This document shows positions 15,734 through 24,111 of a stretch of 31,562 bases of DNA, in pieces. The stretch is from a virus, in the IMG/VR virus record IMGVR_UViG_3300007234_000054, positions 1 through 31,562 of that record, one strand, 5' to 3'. Under the pieces are notes generated by a model, which saw only the letters and a list, made by a program, of their open reading frames with translations, was not told where the DNA came from and ran no database searches. Within the stretch, counting starts at the first letter, position 1, and each line of letters opens with the position of its first letter. A program made the position numbers and the translations under genes.

Positions 15734-17832
15734 TACTGTTGCGCCTTCCAGCCCTTGATGATCTTGATAATCTGTTCCTTACGCTCAGCCTGCGTTGGCG
15801 GGATGTAACTGGCGTTAGCCAACGATTGCAGTAGCTTCTCTGGCGGATCGGTAATGCCGTTCTGAGCCAAGAGATTGACCAAACTATTCGTTTGATCTTC
15901 AGATAGATTATCGAGATCGACATTCGCTTCTGCTTGATCTTGCGGCAGTAGCTTATCGAACTGAGCGACAGTGCTGTCGTAGTCATTCATCAGACCGTCA
16001 GGCGCTACGGTAAGGCGCACAGATAGTCTAGCTGCTTCAGCGTTAATCATCTCGGCTGTGATCGGAACGTCCGCGTCGATTTGTTCTTGTACCCACGCTT
16101 GCATGTCATTGAAGGCTTCGTTATACGCATTGATATGCGCTGGCGTCTTTCTCTTGGCGCTGACACCGAATATGACCCGCCCATACTGGTTCAAAGCATT
16201 ATCAATGCGCTTGTCATACTTGGTGCTTTCTTGCTTACGTTCCAGCCTAGCCTGTGCAGCCTCAACCTTACGCGCCAATAGCGTAGCTTCGTCCTCTGTA
16301 AGATTGCTCTCAACTTCGAAGACATCTACTTTCGCCAGTTCCGGGTTCGGAAGCTGAGACAGCTTCTTGTAGGTCTCGCCATCGCTGGTGTTCCGGTAGC
16401 GCTTGCCGTTGACGAACCGCTCTTCACGCTTGCGAAGTTCTTCCATGCGATCTCGCGTCGAACCATCGCCAACGCTTAGCGTGACATACGCCTCCTTGTT
16501 ATCCTTGATCCAGCCATTCAAGGAGCGACCGTCCAAGATGGCCTGCGTAGCGCTCGCCATGGCAGCATCAAGTTTCTGACTAGTCTGTTCATCCCTCTGC
16601 GCTTTATTGCGAGTGAAGTCCGCGTGAGCAATCTGCTTCAAGCGTTCGACATCAGATTGCTCGTCTCGGAGAAGTTTCAGAGCGTACTCTTGATCCTTAC
16701 CAGAAGAGTTCTCCATGATGTACGCTTTGCGAGCATCAAAGTCTCCATAGTTATTACTCTGAAGAGAGCTTTCGACCAGCCCTTGCGCCACTTCAGGGCG
16801 AGCTTCCGCAGCAAGAGTACGCTCTTCCGCACGCTCAGAGCGAGCTTCCGAAGCCCTAAGCCTCTCGATAGTTTCATCGGCCCTAACATCGCCAATCAAT
16901 TGACGATACCGAAGCATGGCCTCGTCCTGTGTCTTCCCGTCCACAAGCTCATCGATATAAGCGATACCCGCCGACTGGTCATCTTTGAACATCTCGAAAG
17001 CTTTTCCAGCGACATCCTGTGCTGCCTTAGCTCTGCCTTCGGTCTTCAACTGCTTGACCATGTGAGTGAAAGTGCCGGGGTCCACCTTATCCTTGTGCTG
17101 GCGATAGATAGCTTCCGCTACAGCAATATCGTCTTCATTGGCGATAGCTGCATCAAATGCCCCTTTGACTACGACGCCATTGCGCCCCAGCAATCTGGCA
17201 GATGCCTGCTCTTCTGAAGCTCCATTACGCGCTGCCCAGCTTGCATTTTCTTCCCCAAGGGTTTTCAAGCTTGAGGCCATGATCGCAGGATCATTATAGG
17301 ATTTCACCGCGTCATCGAAAGCTTGCGCTTCCCTCGCTTCCCCCACAAGGTTCTGGTGCTTAACCCGTTCGCTGGCAGCATGCTTGGTCATCTCTTGGAC
17401 GCCAAGGCGCAAACGCTCGCGGGACTTCTCAAGCACCATCTGTTCGATGCGAGAGTTGGAGCTTCCTTTGACGATTTCTGCTACGCCCTCGCGAAGCAGC
17501 TTTTCGGTATCGTCATACGTATCGAGAGCGGTGGTCTGTTGGGCTGATAGATATCCAGTGTTATTTTCTGTGCCATCCCCATAGAGACTAGTCGAGATCA
17601 ACTCAGCAACTTGATTGTCCCGCTCCTTAAACTCAGTCTCATTATCCTCACGGATTTGAGTTATAGCAAGCTGCGCAAGCTGATCGGAAAAGCCGGAAAT
17701 ATTCTTTCCAGCTTCTTTTAGCCCTTTGCCCCCATCTCCGAAAGCGGCAGAAGGTACGTTGGGGTTCTGGTAAGTAGGAGCTACCGCATTGGCATTGACA
17801 CTGCCAAGCTTATCACCGGGGATGCTAACCAT
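15733..17832 (-). CDS. Internal virion protein, T7 gp15-like
   Basis: 699 aa, almost entirely charged and predicted helical, with many Ala/Glu/Arg stretches (EARSERAEERTLAAEAR around residues 325-345). Order and size correspond to T7 gp15, an internal core protein ejected into the periplasm to build the DNA channel. ATG 17832 overlaps the upstream stop as ATGA, and its own stop overlaps the next start as TAATG, so the internal virion genes are translationally coupled. The call rests on position and composition rather than a clear motif. Confidence 0.7.
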   Translation of the reverse strand: MVSIPGDKLGSVNANAVAPTYQNPNVPSAAFGDGGKGLKEAGKNISGFSDQLAQLAITQIREDNETEFKERDNQVAELISTSLYGDGTENNTGYLSAQQTTALDTYDDTEKLLREGVAEIVKGSSNSRIEQMVLEKSRERLRLGVQEMTKHAASERVKHQNLVGEAREAQAFDDAVKSYNDPAIMASSLKTLGEENASWAARNGASEEQASARLLGRNGVVVKGAFDAAIANEDDIAVAEAIYRQHKDKVDPGTFTHMVKQLKTEGRAKAAQDVAGKAFEMFKDDQSAGIAYIDELVDGKTQDEAMLRYRQLIGDVRADETIERLRASEARSERAEERTLAAEARPEVAQGLVESSLQSNNYGDFDARKAYIMENSSGKDQEYALKLLRDEQSDVERLKQIAHADFTRNKAQRDEQTSQKLDAAMASATQAILDGRSLNGWIKDNKEAYVTLSVGDGSTRDRMEELRKREERFVNGKRYRNTSDGETYKKLSQLPNPELAKVDVFEVESNLTEDEATLLARKVEAAQARLERKQESTKYDKRIDNALNQYGRVIFGVSAKRKTPAHINAYNEAFNDMQAWVQEQIDADVPITAEMINAEAARLSVRLTVAPDGLMNDYDSTVAQFDKLLPQDQAEANVDLDNLSEDQTNSLVNLLAQNGITDPPEKLLQSLANASYIPPTQAERKEQIIKIIKGWKAQQ

Positions 17833-18365
17833 CAGGAGAAGGCTCCCTCATTATCAAGCTCATACCACTTAGCTGCAACAGAGCCAGCGGTGCTCAGCAA
17901 CGTACCGCCGGCTGAAAACTTGGAGCTATTGTACGCATTGCGCCCAGCCATCTCTGATAGAGAAGCTTCATTCTCGAAATTGTCCGCCTGAATGAGGTAC
18001 GTCTGGGCCTCACGCTCTGCATTATTCTCAGTCGTAAACACGTCGAGAGAGTTGACTTGCGCCTGATCTACAATCAGATCGCCCGAGCTATCTTCAGGGT
18101 CGAGTTCTACACCGTTGCCCGCAAGAGCCGTCTTCATCTGCCCCACGATCAAACGGCCCCGGAGCGCCACCTTGCGCTTGGCTTCCTTGCCCCTGTCCCG
18201 AGCATCATCAGCGAGGTACTTAGCGCGGATAGAGTTGTTACGCTGGATAGCAGCCCGATACTCCCCCTCGGCCTTAGCTTGCTTTCCGGCTTGCACTTGT
18301 CCATACGCACTGACCACGCCCCCGATGATAGAGCTAGCTAGTGAAGCTTCAGCTACGCCACACAT
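17832..18365 (-). CDS. Internal virion protein, T7 gp14-like
   Basis: 177 aa. An N-terminal small-residue segment (SIIGGVVSAYGQVQAGKQ) precedes a long helix (RNNSIRAKYLADDARDRGKEAKRK). LRGRLIVGQMKTALAGNGVEL then matches a segment common in gp14-like internal core proteins, which are ejected into the outer membrane and start the channel. ATG 18365 follows directly after the stop of the gp13-like gene. Confidence 0.72.
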   Translation of the reverse strand: MCGVAEASLASSIIGGVVSAYGQVQAGKQAKAEGEYRAAIQRNNSIRAKYLADDARDRGKEAKRKVALRGRLIVGQMKTALAGNGVELDPEDSSGDLIVDQAQVNSLDVFTTENNAEREAQTYLIQADNFENEASLSEMAGRNAYNSSKFSAGGTLLSTAGSVAAKWYELDNEGAFS

Positions 18366-18839
18366 TTATCTCTCCATGCTAAAGCGGTGGAACGGCAGGC
18401 CATCCGGCCCGTAAGGCTTAGGGTAGTACACAGAAAACCCAACCCACTGAAGCCAGCGTATCGCGTCTTCGTTACGAGCATCGACATAGTTTTCCATGTA
18501 CTCATATTTACTCCGCCAGTCTTCAACTACCTTGATGCTCTCCCTGAGAAACTTACGCCCATGAAAGCTAAGAGAATTGGTGCCTATCATCCATGGGACC
18601 GCCGTGTTCCCCAGCATAGTTGGCGCTTTACATCCGAACATGCATAATACTGTGTCATCTGCTTGCCCGATCTTGACATCACGTGATGTCAGAAAAGAAC
18701 CTTTCAGCGCATGAAAGGGCAGTAAATTAGTGGAGGCCCAAATCTCCTGTCGATCTGCTTCTCGAATATTCTGTACTATGGTCTTGATGTCTGCCGCCTG
18801 TGCGTCGCGAATAGAATATTCAACCTCATTCTTCATCAT
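18366..18839 (-). CDS. T7 gp13-like protein (GNAT-like fold), in-frame palindrome
   Basis: 157 aa. The opening IRDAQAADIKTIVQNIREADRQEIW and the later ENYVDARNEDAIRWLQWVGF fit the gp13/DUF2833 family, which has a GNAT acetyltransferase-like shape and is needed for T7 core assembly. Between them the family's surface loop holds FLTSRDVKIG, where TSRDV (residues 51-55) comes from palindrome copy 7. Comparing this loop with relatives lacking TSRDV is a clean insertion test. It overlaps the nozzle gene end by 14 bases. Confidence 0.75.
   Translation of the reverse strand: MMKNEVEYSIRDAQAADIKTIVQNIREADRQEIWASTNLLPFHALKGSFLTSRDVKIGQADDTVLCMFGCKAPTMLGNTAVPWMIGTNSLSFHGRKFLRESIKVVEDWRSKYEYMENYVDARNEDAIRWLQWVGFSVYYPKPYGPDGLPFHRFSMER
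18674..18691. repeat. 18-bp palindrome copy 7 (perfect)
   Basis: TGACATCACGTGATGTCA inside the gp13-like gene, in the TSRDV frame. Confidence 0.97.
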
Positions 18840-21800
18840 CGTCCCCTTCTTCGATATTAGGCATGATGGCCGATATTGTCATCGGCAACGGATAAATCTG
18901 CCTAATAAAGACCTTCCCCTGACTAGCCCAATCCGAAAAGATTTCGATCTCTACGTCACCGTTTTCCAGCGTGGTAGGCTCTCCATAGTTTTCATCCTCA
19001 CGCTGCGCCAACTCCACAAGACTACTACTGTCTGGGCCGACAAGCAAACCACGGGTATCCTTGAGCCGCAGCGCCACATAAGGAGTTCTAAGGTCTTTTC
19101 CTTGGACTGTGCCACGTCCGCTTTCAGGCGGTAACGTCTCTACGTCCGCTATAATTCGACGGCCTAAATGAACACGGCTATACCTACGATCAAACGTCAC
19201 ACTGCCGTTAGCAACCGTGATATCTTCGACTACTTCACCATCGCACAGCGCAACCGCATCGGTAATCCCTTCGAGATGCCACGCGCCAGTTACCGTAAGC
19301 ACCGCTTCTCTGACAGTACCGCTTTCCTTATAAGCGTTAAAAGCAGAGCCATCGATAGCTGGGTATATCTGCCCCCCGGACGTGTAAGCGCTGTACCCAG
19401 AAGTATCCACATCCGCGTCTGCTAGCGTAGTCAATTCAAACGTATCATCTGTAGAATTGGCCACCTTGTACGTGTTGCCATTCAGAGAAGTCATGCCCGA
19501 GACGTTGAAGATGGCGATGACATCGCCGTCAGACAGCCCGTGATCTTCCAGCGTAGTAACTACGCCGGGGTCCGCTTGAGTAACCGCGCTGATATCAACT
19601 CTGTCATTTTGCTCGTTAGAGATGACAGAGAACGTGGTGGAAGTTGCATCTGCCACACGGAACCTGTTGCCGTTAAGCTGAGCAGGCTGCGTCTCGTTGA
19701 AGCTGCTATCGACATTAGGCTCCCACAAGATGTCGTGAATATCTACCTGATCTCCGTCCGAAAGATTGTGGTTGGCTGAAGTAGTCACGACTACAGGATC
19801 AGCCGCAGTTACACCAGAGATGTTAATAGGCACATCATAAGTTGAACCGCTATCTACGAAGAAAGCATCTCGGACATCGAAGAACCTACGGGTGGCCAAT
19901 CGCTCGATGTACCAAGCAGGAGAGCCGCCTACGGTCCTCTCTACTACGAAGTAAGGGACCGTTTCTCGATCTGAAGAAGTGGGCCGTGTTGAAGCTACGC
20001 GCTTGAACTTTCCTTCCGTTTTCCAGCGCGTCCAAGCGATCACTTCCTGTTCCGGGTTGAACGTCATGTTGCAGACCAACCCATCCGCCCGCACCATAGC
20101 AACCATAGGATCAGGGACGCCGTAGTACGCCCAATCAACAGGAGCGTATTCATACAGCAAATGCGGGGCAAAGATTGTCATATCATTGCCCTTGTAGCCA
20201 TCTACCGTGATCTCATACCCAATGCTACGAACTTGGCTCTGGTTCTCTGCGACAAAAAGCGTCTTATCGCCAATGACGATAGGCTTCAGGTAGCTCGCGC
20301 CCCAAGAGGACTGAGGTTTTTGCCTAAGCGTCTCGGCAGAAAATGACGCCTCTGTGCCTGCGTTCACCCTCCACTCTTGTCCTGAAGTGAAGATAAGCAG
20401 ATCATTGCCCGGCACCAGTGCTTCAATGGCGTTAACTTCAAGAGAGTTGAGAGTGGCCGTGATAGCATCATCGGACTGGCGAGGCGAAGACTGGCTCATG
20501 TTCGCTTGAGAGCCAGTGACAGAATAGAAACTCGTATCTGGTTTGTTATCTGTGCTAGCAAACACTCTGCGTTGCTCGTAATACGAGGCCACGCTGGGGT
20601 AGTTTCCTTCCCCGAAGAACGGGTTTCGTGCTTTCGGGGGCGTCAAGGACAAGTCTGCCGATATGTTATCGTCTTCGAAAGACGTAAGCTCAGTCTCTCC
20701 GATTAGCCCATAGATGCCATTCTCCCGCCGGTACACTGCATACTTCTGCGCGTCCGTCGCAGCCGTCCACGAGATAGTATTATCGATAGTGGATTTGGAG
20801 TTAGTGACTTCAACGAACGTGGCATTGATATTTCCGCCAGTGGTTTCAGCATCGTATCCCGAACCATCTTCTCCTTCTAACTCAAAAGTATTCGTAGTCT
20901 TGTTAGCGACCGTGAACCTTCTGCCATTAACTTCAGTCATTTCAGTGAAGCCGCTTAGGTGTACTTCATCTCCATTCACATATGGGTGACTAGAAGCAGT
21001 GACGACAACCGGGTTCGCTGCTGTTGCCGTGGCACTTGAAGTCGTGGTGTTGCTGAGCGCAGGAAGGCTTTCTTCTTCGTTATCTTTATTGATAGCTGTA
21101 ACTTGGTACCGCTCTGTCACTGAAGCTGTAGAGTTAACAGTGACAGTCTGCCCTGTTGGTGACGCCTGAGCCGGAGCGAAAGTTATGACATCTAAAGACC
21201 ACGCATCGTGATCTGTTCGACTAAGCTCACGTGGAGCGTAGTTAGCGTGTGTCAGCGTCATAACATTAGCTGATTGAACAATCTTATGCTTCAGGGTCAA
21301 AACATCGGCGATAGCATAGGGTGTCGCTAACTCGTACACTTTGAAGACACTGCCGTCCGTACCCGCTGCCGAATATCCTGAGCCATCGATATCAGCGCCC
21401 GAACGAAGATCAGTCAACTCAAATGTCGTGCTGGTTTTATTGGCTACAGTGAACCAACGATTATTAATCTCCGGCATGGCAGTGCAGCCAGAAATATACA
21501 CGTCATCTCCGTTAGAATACCCATGCGCAGCCGAAGTGGTGATAACAACCGGATCAGCTTTCGTCGCACCAGTGATCGTCTTGGCGCTCTCCAAAACCTG
21601 ACTATCGTTTCTGACAACGCGCATGTATTGATCGCCGAACTCAAGCACATAGGTGTCGCTTTTGTTGAAACGAAACTCTATCAGAGCCGGGGGAGTACCC
21701 GTGCTCTCCTTACAAGGGCAAACGAACGCAAGCCCCGGTCGATTGCTAGCGCCACCATACGAACTGATCTGGACATTCAACGCAGTCTTTAGCGCGACAG

Positions 21801-21879
21801 CATACGCCGCCGTATCAACCCGACCATAGAGATCAGAGCCAATCTCGCCTCGGGCCATGGAGGGTTGGATAATACGCAT
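18826..21879 (-). CDS. Tail tubular protein B/nozzle (T7 gp12-like) with four FCCH-like repeats
   Basis: 1017 aa, longer than T7 gp12 (about 800). The opening MARGEIGSDLYGRVDTAAYAV and GGASNRPGLAFV are typical of podovirus nozzle proteins that close the tail end. Four copies of a beta repeat (A-x-PVVVTTS-x-H-x-(Y/L)-x-(N/D)GD-x-V-x-I...NGR-x-F-x-VAN-x-T-x-TTFEL) sit at about residues 103-180, 286-352, 688-754 and 763-838. They resemble the E1 FCCH-type domain found in several phage structural proteins and explain the extra length. ATG 21879 overlaps the upstream adaptor stop as TAATG. Confidence 0.85.
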   Translation of the reverse strand: MRIIQPSMARGEIGSDLYGRVDTAAYAVALKTALNVQISSYGGASNRPGLAFVCPCKESTGTPPALIEFRFNKSDTYVLEFGDQYMRVVRNDSQVLESAKTITGATKADPVVITTSAAHGYSNGDDVYISGCTAMPEINNRWFTVANKTSTTFELTDLRSGADIDGSGYSAAGTDGSVFKVYELATPYAIADVLTLKHKIVQSANVMTLTHANYAPRELSRTDHDAWSLDVITFAPAQASPTGQTVTVNSTASVTERYQVTAINKDNEEESLPALSNTTTSSATATAANPVVVTASSHPYVNGDEVHLSGFTEMTEVNGRRFTVANKTTNTFELEGEDGSGYDAETTGGNINATFVEVTNSKSTIDNTISWTAATDAQKYAVYRRENGIYGLIGETELTSFEDDNISADLSLTPPKARNPFFGEGNYPSVASYYEQRRVFASTDNKPDTSFYSVTGSQANMSQSSPRQSDDAITATLNSLEVNAIEALVPGNDLLIFTSGQEWRVNAGTEASFSAETLRQKPQSSWGASYLKPIVIGDKTLFVAENQSQVRSIGYEITVDGYKGNDMTIFAPHLLYEYAPVDWAYYGVPDPMVAMVRADGLVCNMTFNPEQEVIAWTRWKTEGKFKRVASTRPTSSDRETVPYFVVERTVGGSPAWYIERLATRRFFDVRDAFFVDSGSTYDVPINISGVTAADPVVVTTSANHNLSDGDQVDIHDILWEPNVDSSFNETQPAQLNGNRFRVADATSTTFSVISNEQNDRVDISAVTQADPGVVTTLEDHGLSDGDVIAIFNVSGMTSLNGNTYKVANSTDDTFELTTLADADVDTSGYSAYTSGGQIYPAIDGSAFNAYKESGTVREAVLTVTGAWHLEGITDAVALCDGEVVEDITVANGSVTFDRRYSRVHLGRRIIADVETLPPESGRGTVQGKDLRTPYVALRLKDTRGLLVGPDSSSLVELAQREDENYGEPTTLENGDVEIEIFSDWASQGKVFIRQIYPLPMTISAIMPNIEEGDDDEE

Positions 21880-22490
21880 TAGTTTCTGACCTTGAGAGTT
21901 TGGGCTTCAAAAGCCGTCTTAGGAACTTCTTGCTGAGCGTCCACCGCAGTAGCTTGCACTCTCATGTCGTTGAAACGCTTTTCAAGGCGATCCATGATGG
22001 TAGACTTACCCGTCAACTCATACGCGATATAAAACCCGAGCCGAACGCTCAGCATATTGATCGCGTGCATGGACCATAGATCGAGAGTGGTGTGGTTCTT
22101 GGTGTAGATCAAGACTGCATTTTCCTGATCCGTCACAACAGTAACGCTATCAGCTTCATCGTCAGCATCCTCAAGCTCATAAGGGACCGGAGCAGCATCA
22201 GCGCCTAAGGGGTTTTCGATATAGCGCGGGGCCACACAATCCGAAGGCAGAGCGTACCGAAATCTCCACCTATTCGTAGGAGCAGCTTGGTCTGACAGGG
22301 CTAGTGCTTCGGATTTACGAGCGAAGCTCCAATTGTGCGCTTCCAATGTTTCGAACCGAGCAGGTTCATACCATGTACGACAGGCGTTAGGAGCGACGCC
22401 CGCCTGTGTCTCACTCTGGATCGTGCTCTTCGATCCTACGCGGGACGCAGCCATGTTGAACACTTGAGCTTTCGTAAATCCTACTGGCAT
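21879..22490 (-). CDS. Tail tubular protein A/adaptor (T7 gp11-like)
   Basis: 203 aa. FTKAQVFNMAASRVG at the start, CRTWYEPARFETLEAHNWSFA and RWRFRYALPSDCV are the hallmark strings of the gp11-like gatekeeper that joins portal to nozzle. ATG 22490 has a near-perfect AGGAGG. It is the first tail gene after the head block and is preceded by a GC-rich hairpin and palindrome copy 8. Confidence 0.88.
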   Translation of the reverse strand: MPVGFTKAQVFNMAASRVGSKSTIQSETQAGVAPNACRTWYEPARFETLEAHNWSFARKSEALALSDQAAPTNRWRFRYALPSDCVAPRYIENPLGADAAPVPYELEDADDEADSVTVVTDQENAVLIYTKNHTTLDLWSMHAINMLSVRLGFYIAYELTGKSTIMDRLEKRFNDMRVQATAVDAQQEVPKTAFEAQTLKVRN

Positions 22491-22507
22491 TCTGTCCTCC
22501 TAAGACA

Positions 22508-22537
22508 AGACGGGCGGGCTGTTACCCCCGCCCGTCT
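22508..22537 (-). other. GC-rich hairpin between head and tail genes
   Basis: AGACGGGCGGG at 22508-22518 pairs perfectly with CCCGCCCGTCT at 22527-22537 (11 bp, 8-base loop). On the transcribed strand it is followed by UUGUCUUAGGAGG, which has no good U-run, so it may stabilise or process mRNA rather than terminate it. Confidence 0.75.
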
Positions 22538-22543
22538 GAAGCC

Positions 22544-22561
22544 TGACATCACGTGATGTCA
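22544..22561. repeat. 18-bp palindrome copy 8 (perfect)
   Basis: TGACATCACGTGATGTCA. Its outer TGA on the minus strand is the stop codon of the 22559-23179 gene, and it lies 7 bases from the GC-rich hairpin. Confidence 0.97.
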
Positions 22562-23179
22562 CTCAAACTCAGCGAGAGCGGCCTCAATCTCGACCACGAG
22601 GGTCTTGCGGGTCTTGCCTCCCTGCTCGCGCTCCAACAAGTCTTTCAACTCGTCATAGTCCATGCCTTCCAACAGCGGAACGATTGCATCGACAGGTTGG
22701 TCGAGGACATCGACAGGTTGGTCGAGGACATCGCCCACGTCTTCCGGCTCGTCTTCCGGCTCTTCAGCATCCGCTTCCTTCTGCGCCAGTTTGGCCGCTT
22801 TATCAGCGATGCCTTCATCCCGCTGCGCCTTTTGCTGATTGGCCATTGCTTCCACGCGCTTGTTGACTTCCTCGTCGATCTTCGCTTGGATTTCCGCATT
22901 GGTCAGCGGCACGCTATCGACATCTTGTTCGATGCGCTGTTCCTGCGGGGTCTTGTAGTCATCCCCCACGATAGTAGCATCGACAGGCAGGCCGAGGCGA
23001 GAGCCGGGGCGCAGCCGGTTCGTAAGCTCCGCGATCTCTTCCTTGGTCATCTGTGCTGTGACGCGCTTTTCCATTCGCTGCAACACGATGTCAGGAATTT
23101 CCGTAGGAATACCGTCACGGCTCATGCGGAACCGACCGAACGGAGTATTGAAGTTTCGCTTCAAAAGAACTTTTGCCAT
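22559..23179 (-). CDS. Head-associated hypothetical protein with SAP/HeH-like tail
   Basis: 206 aa. The start LLKRNFNTPFGRFRMSRDGIPTEIPD and helical middle (IQAKIDEEVNKRVEAMANQQKAQRD) suggest a structural protein of the head block. An acidic linker contains DVLDQPVDVLDQPVD, encoded by two exact 21-bp repeats. The last 35 residues (LLEGMDYDELKDLLEREQGG) resemble SAP/HeH-type helix-extended-helix motifs. ATG 23179 follows AAGGGG. The TGA stop is supplied by palindrome copy 8. The exact role (minor head or joining protein) is not known. Confidence 0.6.
   Translation of the reverse strand: MAKVLLKRNFNTPFGRFRMSRDGIPTEIPDIVLQRMEKRVTAQMTKEEIAELTNRLRPGSRLGLPVDATIVGDDYKTPQEQRIEQDVDSVPLTNAEIQAKIDEEVNKRVEAMANQQKAQRDEGIADKAAKLAQKEADAEEPEDEPEDVGDVLDQPVDVLDQPVDAIVPLLEGMDYDELKDLLEREQGGKTRKTLVVEIEAALAEFE
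22687..22728 (-). repeat. Two exact 21-bp tandem repeats
   Basis: Two identical 21-base units (22687-22707 and 22708-22728) plus 5 bases of a third encode the VDVLDQP duplication in the acidic linker. Exact identity implies a recent slippage event. Confidence 0.9.
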
Positions 23180-23209
23180 TTCTATCTTCCCCTTATCAGG
23201 TGTTAGAGG

Positions 23210-23239
23210 GAGGCGGACGCCCCGTAGAACGCCCGCCTC
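23210..23239 (-). other. Hairpin downstream of the beta-rich head gene
   Basis: GAGGCGGACG (23210-23219) can pair with CGCCCGCCTC (23230-23239) with one mismatch and a 10-base loop. It follows the stop of the leftward gene at 23244, but no U-run follows. It may act as an mRNA 3' stabiliser or partial terminator behind the capsid genes. Confidence 0.65.
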
Positions 23240-23243
23240 AAGT

Positions 23244-24053
23244 TTAGCTTACAGCCGCAGAGAACGGAGTAGCAACCGTGCCCGTGCCAGTGGTGCGTCC
23301 CTCGATAAGGAACTTACCGCTGGCATAGTCAGTGACGGTCAAAACATCCCCCATGATGCCTCCTTTGGTGGAGCCATTCATGGTAATAGTGTCATACCCG
23401 TCTCCGTCAAGAGCGGGCCAACAAGCTACGGCATCCGAAGTGTCGGTATCGACATTCGTGATGGAACCATGAAACTCATCCGTACCGTTAGCCACCTGAA
23501 TGATATCATTGTTCGAAGTGACAGTCGTGCCGACGATGAACTTGTAGACATCGCCAGTGCCAGTCGCAGCGGGCAACGTGACAGTATCACCTGCCGCATT
23601 GTTGAGGACCAACAGCTTACCCGCGTGATCTTCCGCCGTAAGAGTGGTATCCGCTTCGATACTGACAACAGCATCCCCGCGCCGAATAGAGCCATAGAAC
23701 TTATGGCCTGCTTCAGTGCGTTCGTACTGCACGTTGCCAACGAGATCGGTAGTACGTTCGATCAGACGATCTTCATTGTCAGACAGCGTAGCTGTAGCCG
23801 TACCACTAGTATCGACAAGGACAATCAGCCGAAGCTTCTCATTGTCATACTCAGTGATATGGTCGTAGGCCACGGTTGCATCTTCAGTATCCCAAGACTT
23901 AAGGATCTGCCACGCCCCACTACCCGGAGAACCGACTTCACGCTGAAGCGCGATAGTCATGTTGTAGGTGCCAGAGATGGCGACTGCAACGGTATTACCC
24001 TTCGCGCCCGCCTGAAGCTCTGTGTTATCACCTACACCTGTGAAAGAAGCCAT
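23244..24053 (-). CDS. Beta-rich head decoration or fibre-like protein
   Basis: 269 aa. The N-terminal half (GNTVAVAISGTYNMTIALQRE ... WQILKSWDT) looks like an Ig-like sandwich. The C-terminal half (VTLPAATGTGDVYKFIVG...NNDIIQVANGTDEFHGSI) is a beta module like the one in the tail fibre at 9103-10593. It lies next to the major capsid and cement genes, so a capsid decoration or head-fibre role is likely. ATG 24053 has a perfect AAGGAGG, consistent with high expression. Confidence 0.65.
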   Translation of the reverse strand: MASFTGVGDNTELQAGAKGNTVAVAISGTYNMTIALQREVGSPGSGAWQILKSWDTEDATVAYDHITEYDNEKLRLIVLVDTSGTATATLSDNEDRLIERTTDLVGNVQYERTEAGHKFYGSIRRGDAVVSIEADTTLTAEDHAGKLLVLNNAAGDTVTLPAATGTGDVYKFIVGTTVTSNNDIIQVANGTDEFHGSITNVDTDTSDAVACWPALDGDGYDTITMNGSTKGGIMGDVLTVTDYASGKFLIEGRTTGTGTVATPFSAAVS

Positions 24054-24084
24054 GATTACCTCCTTAGCTTCGAAAGGGTTAGGG

Positions 24085-24102
24085 TGACATCACGTGATGT
24101 CA
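24085..24102. repeat. 18-bp palindrome copy 9 (perfect; symmetry extends to 24 bp)
   Basis: TGACATCACGTGATGTCA flanked by GGG and CCC, so the inverted symmetry covers 24082-24105. Intergenic, between the cement and beta-rich head genes. Confidence 0.97.
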
Positions 24103-24111
24103 CCCCTCGCC

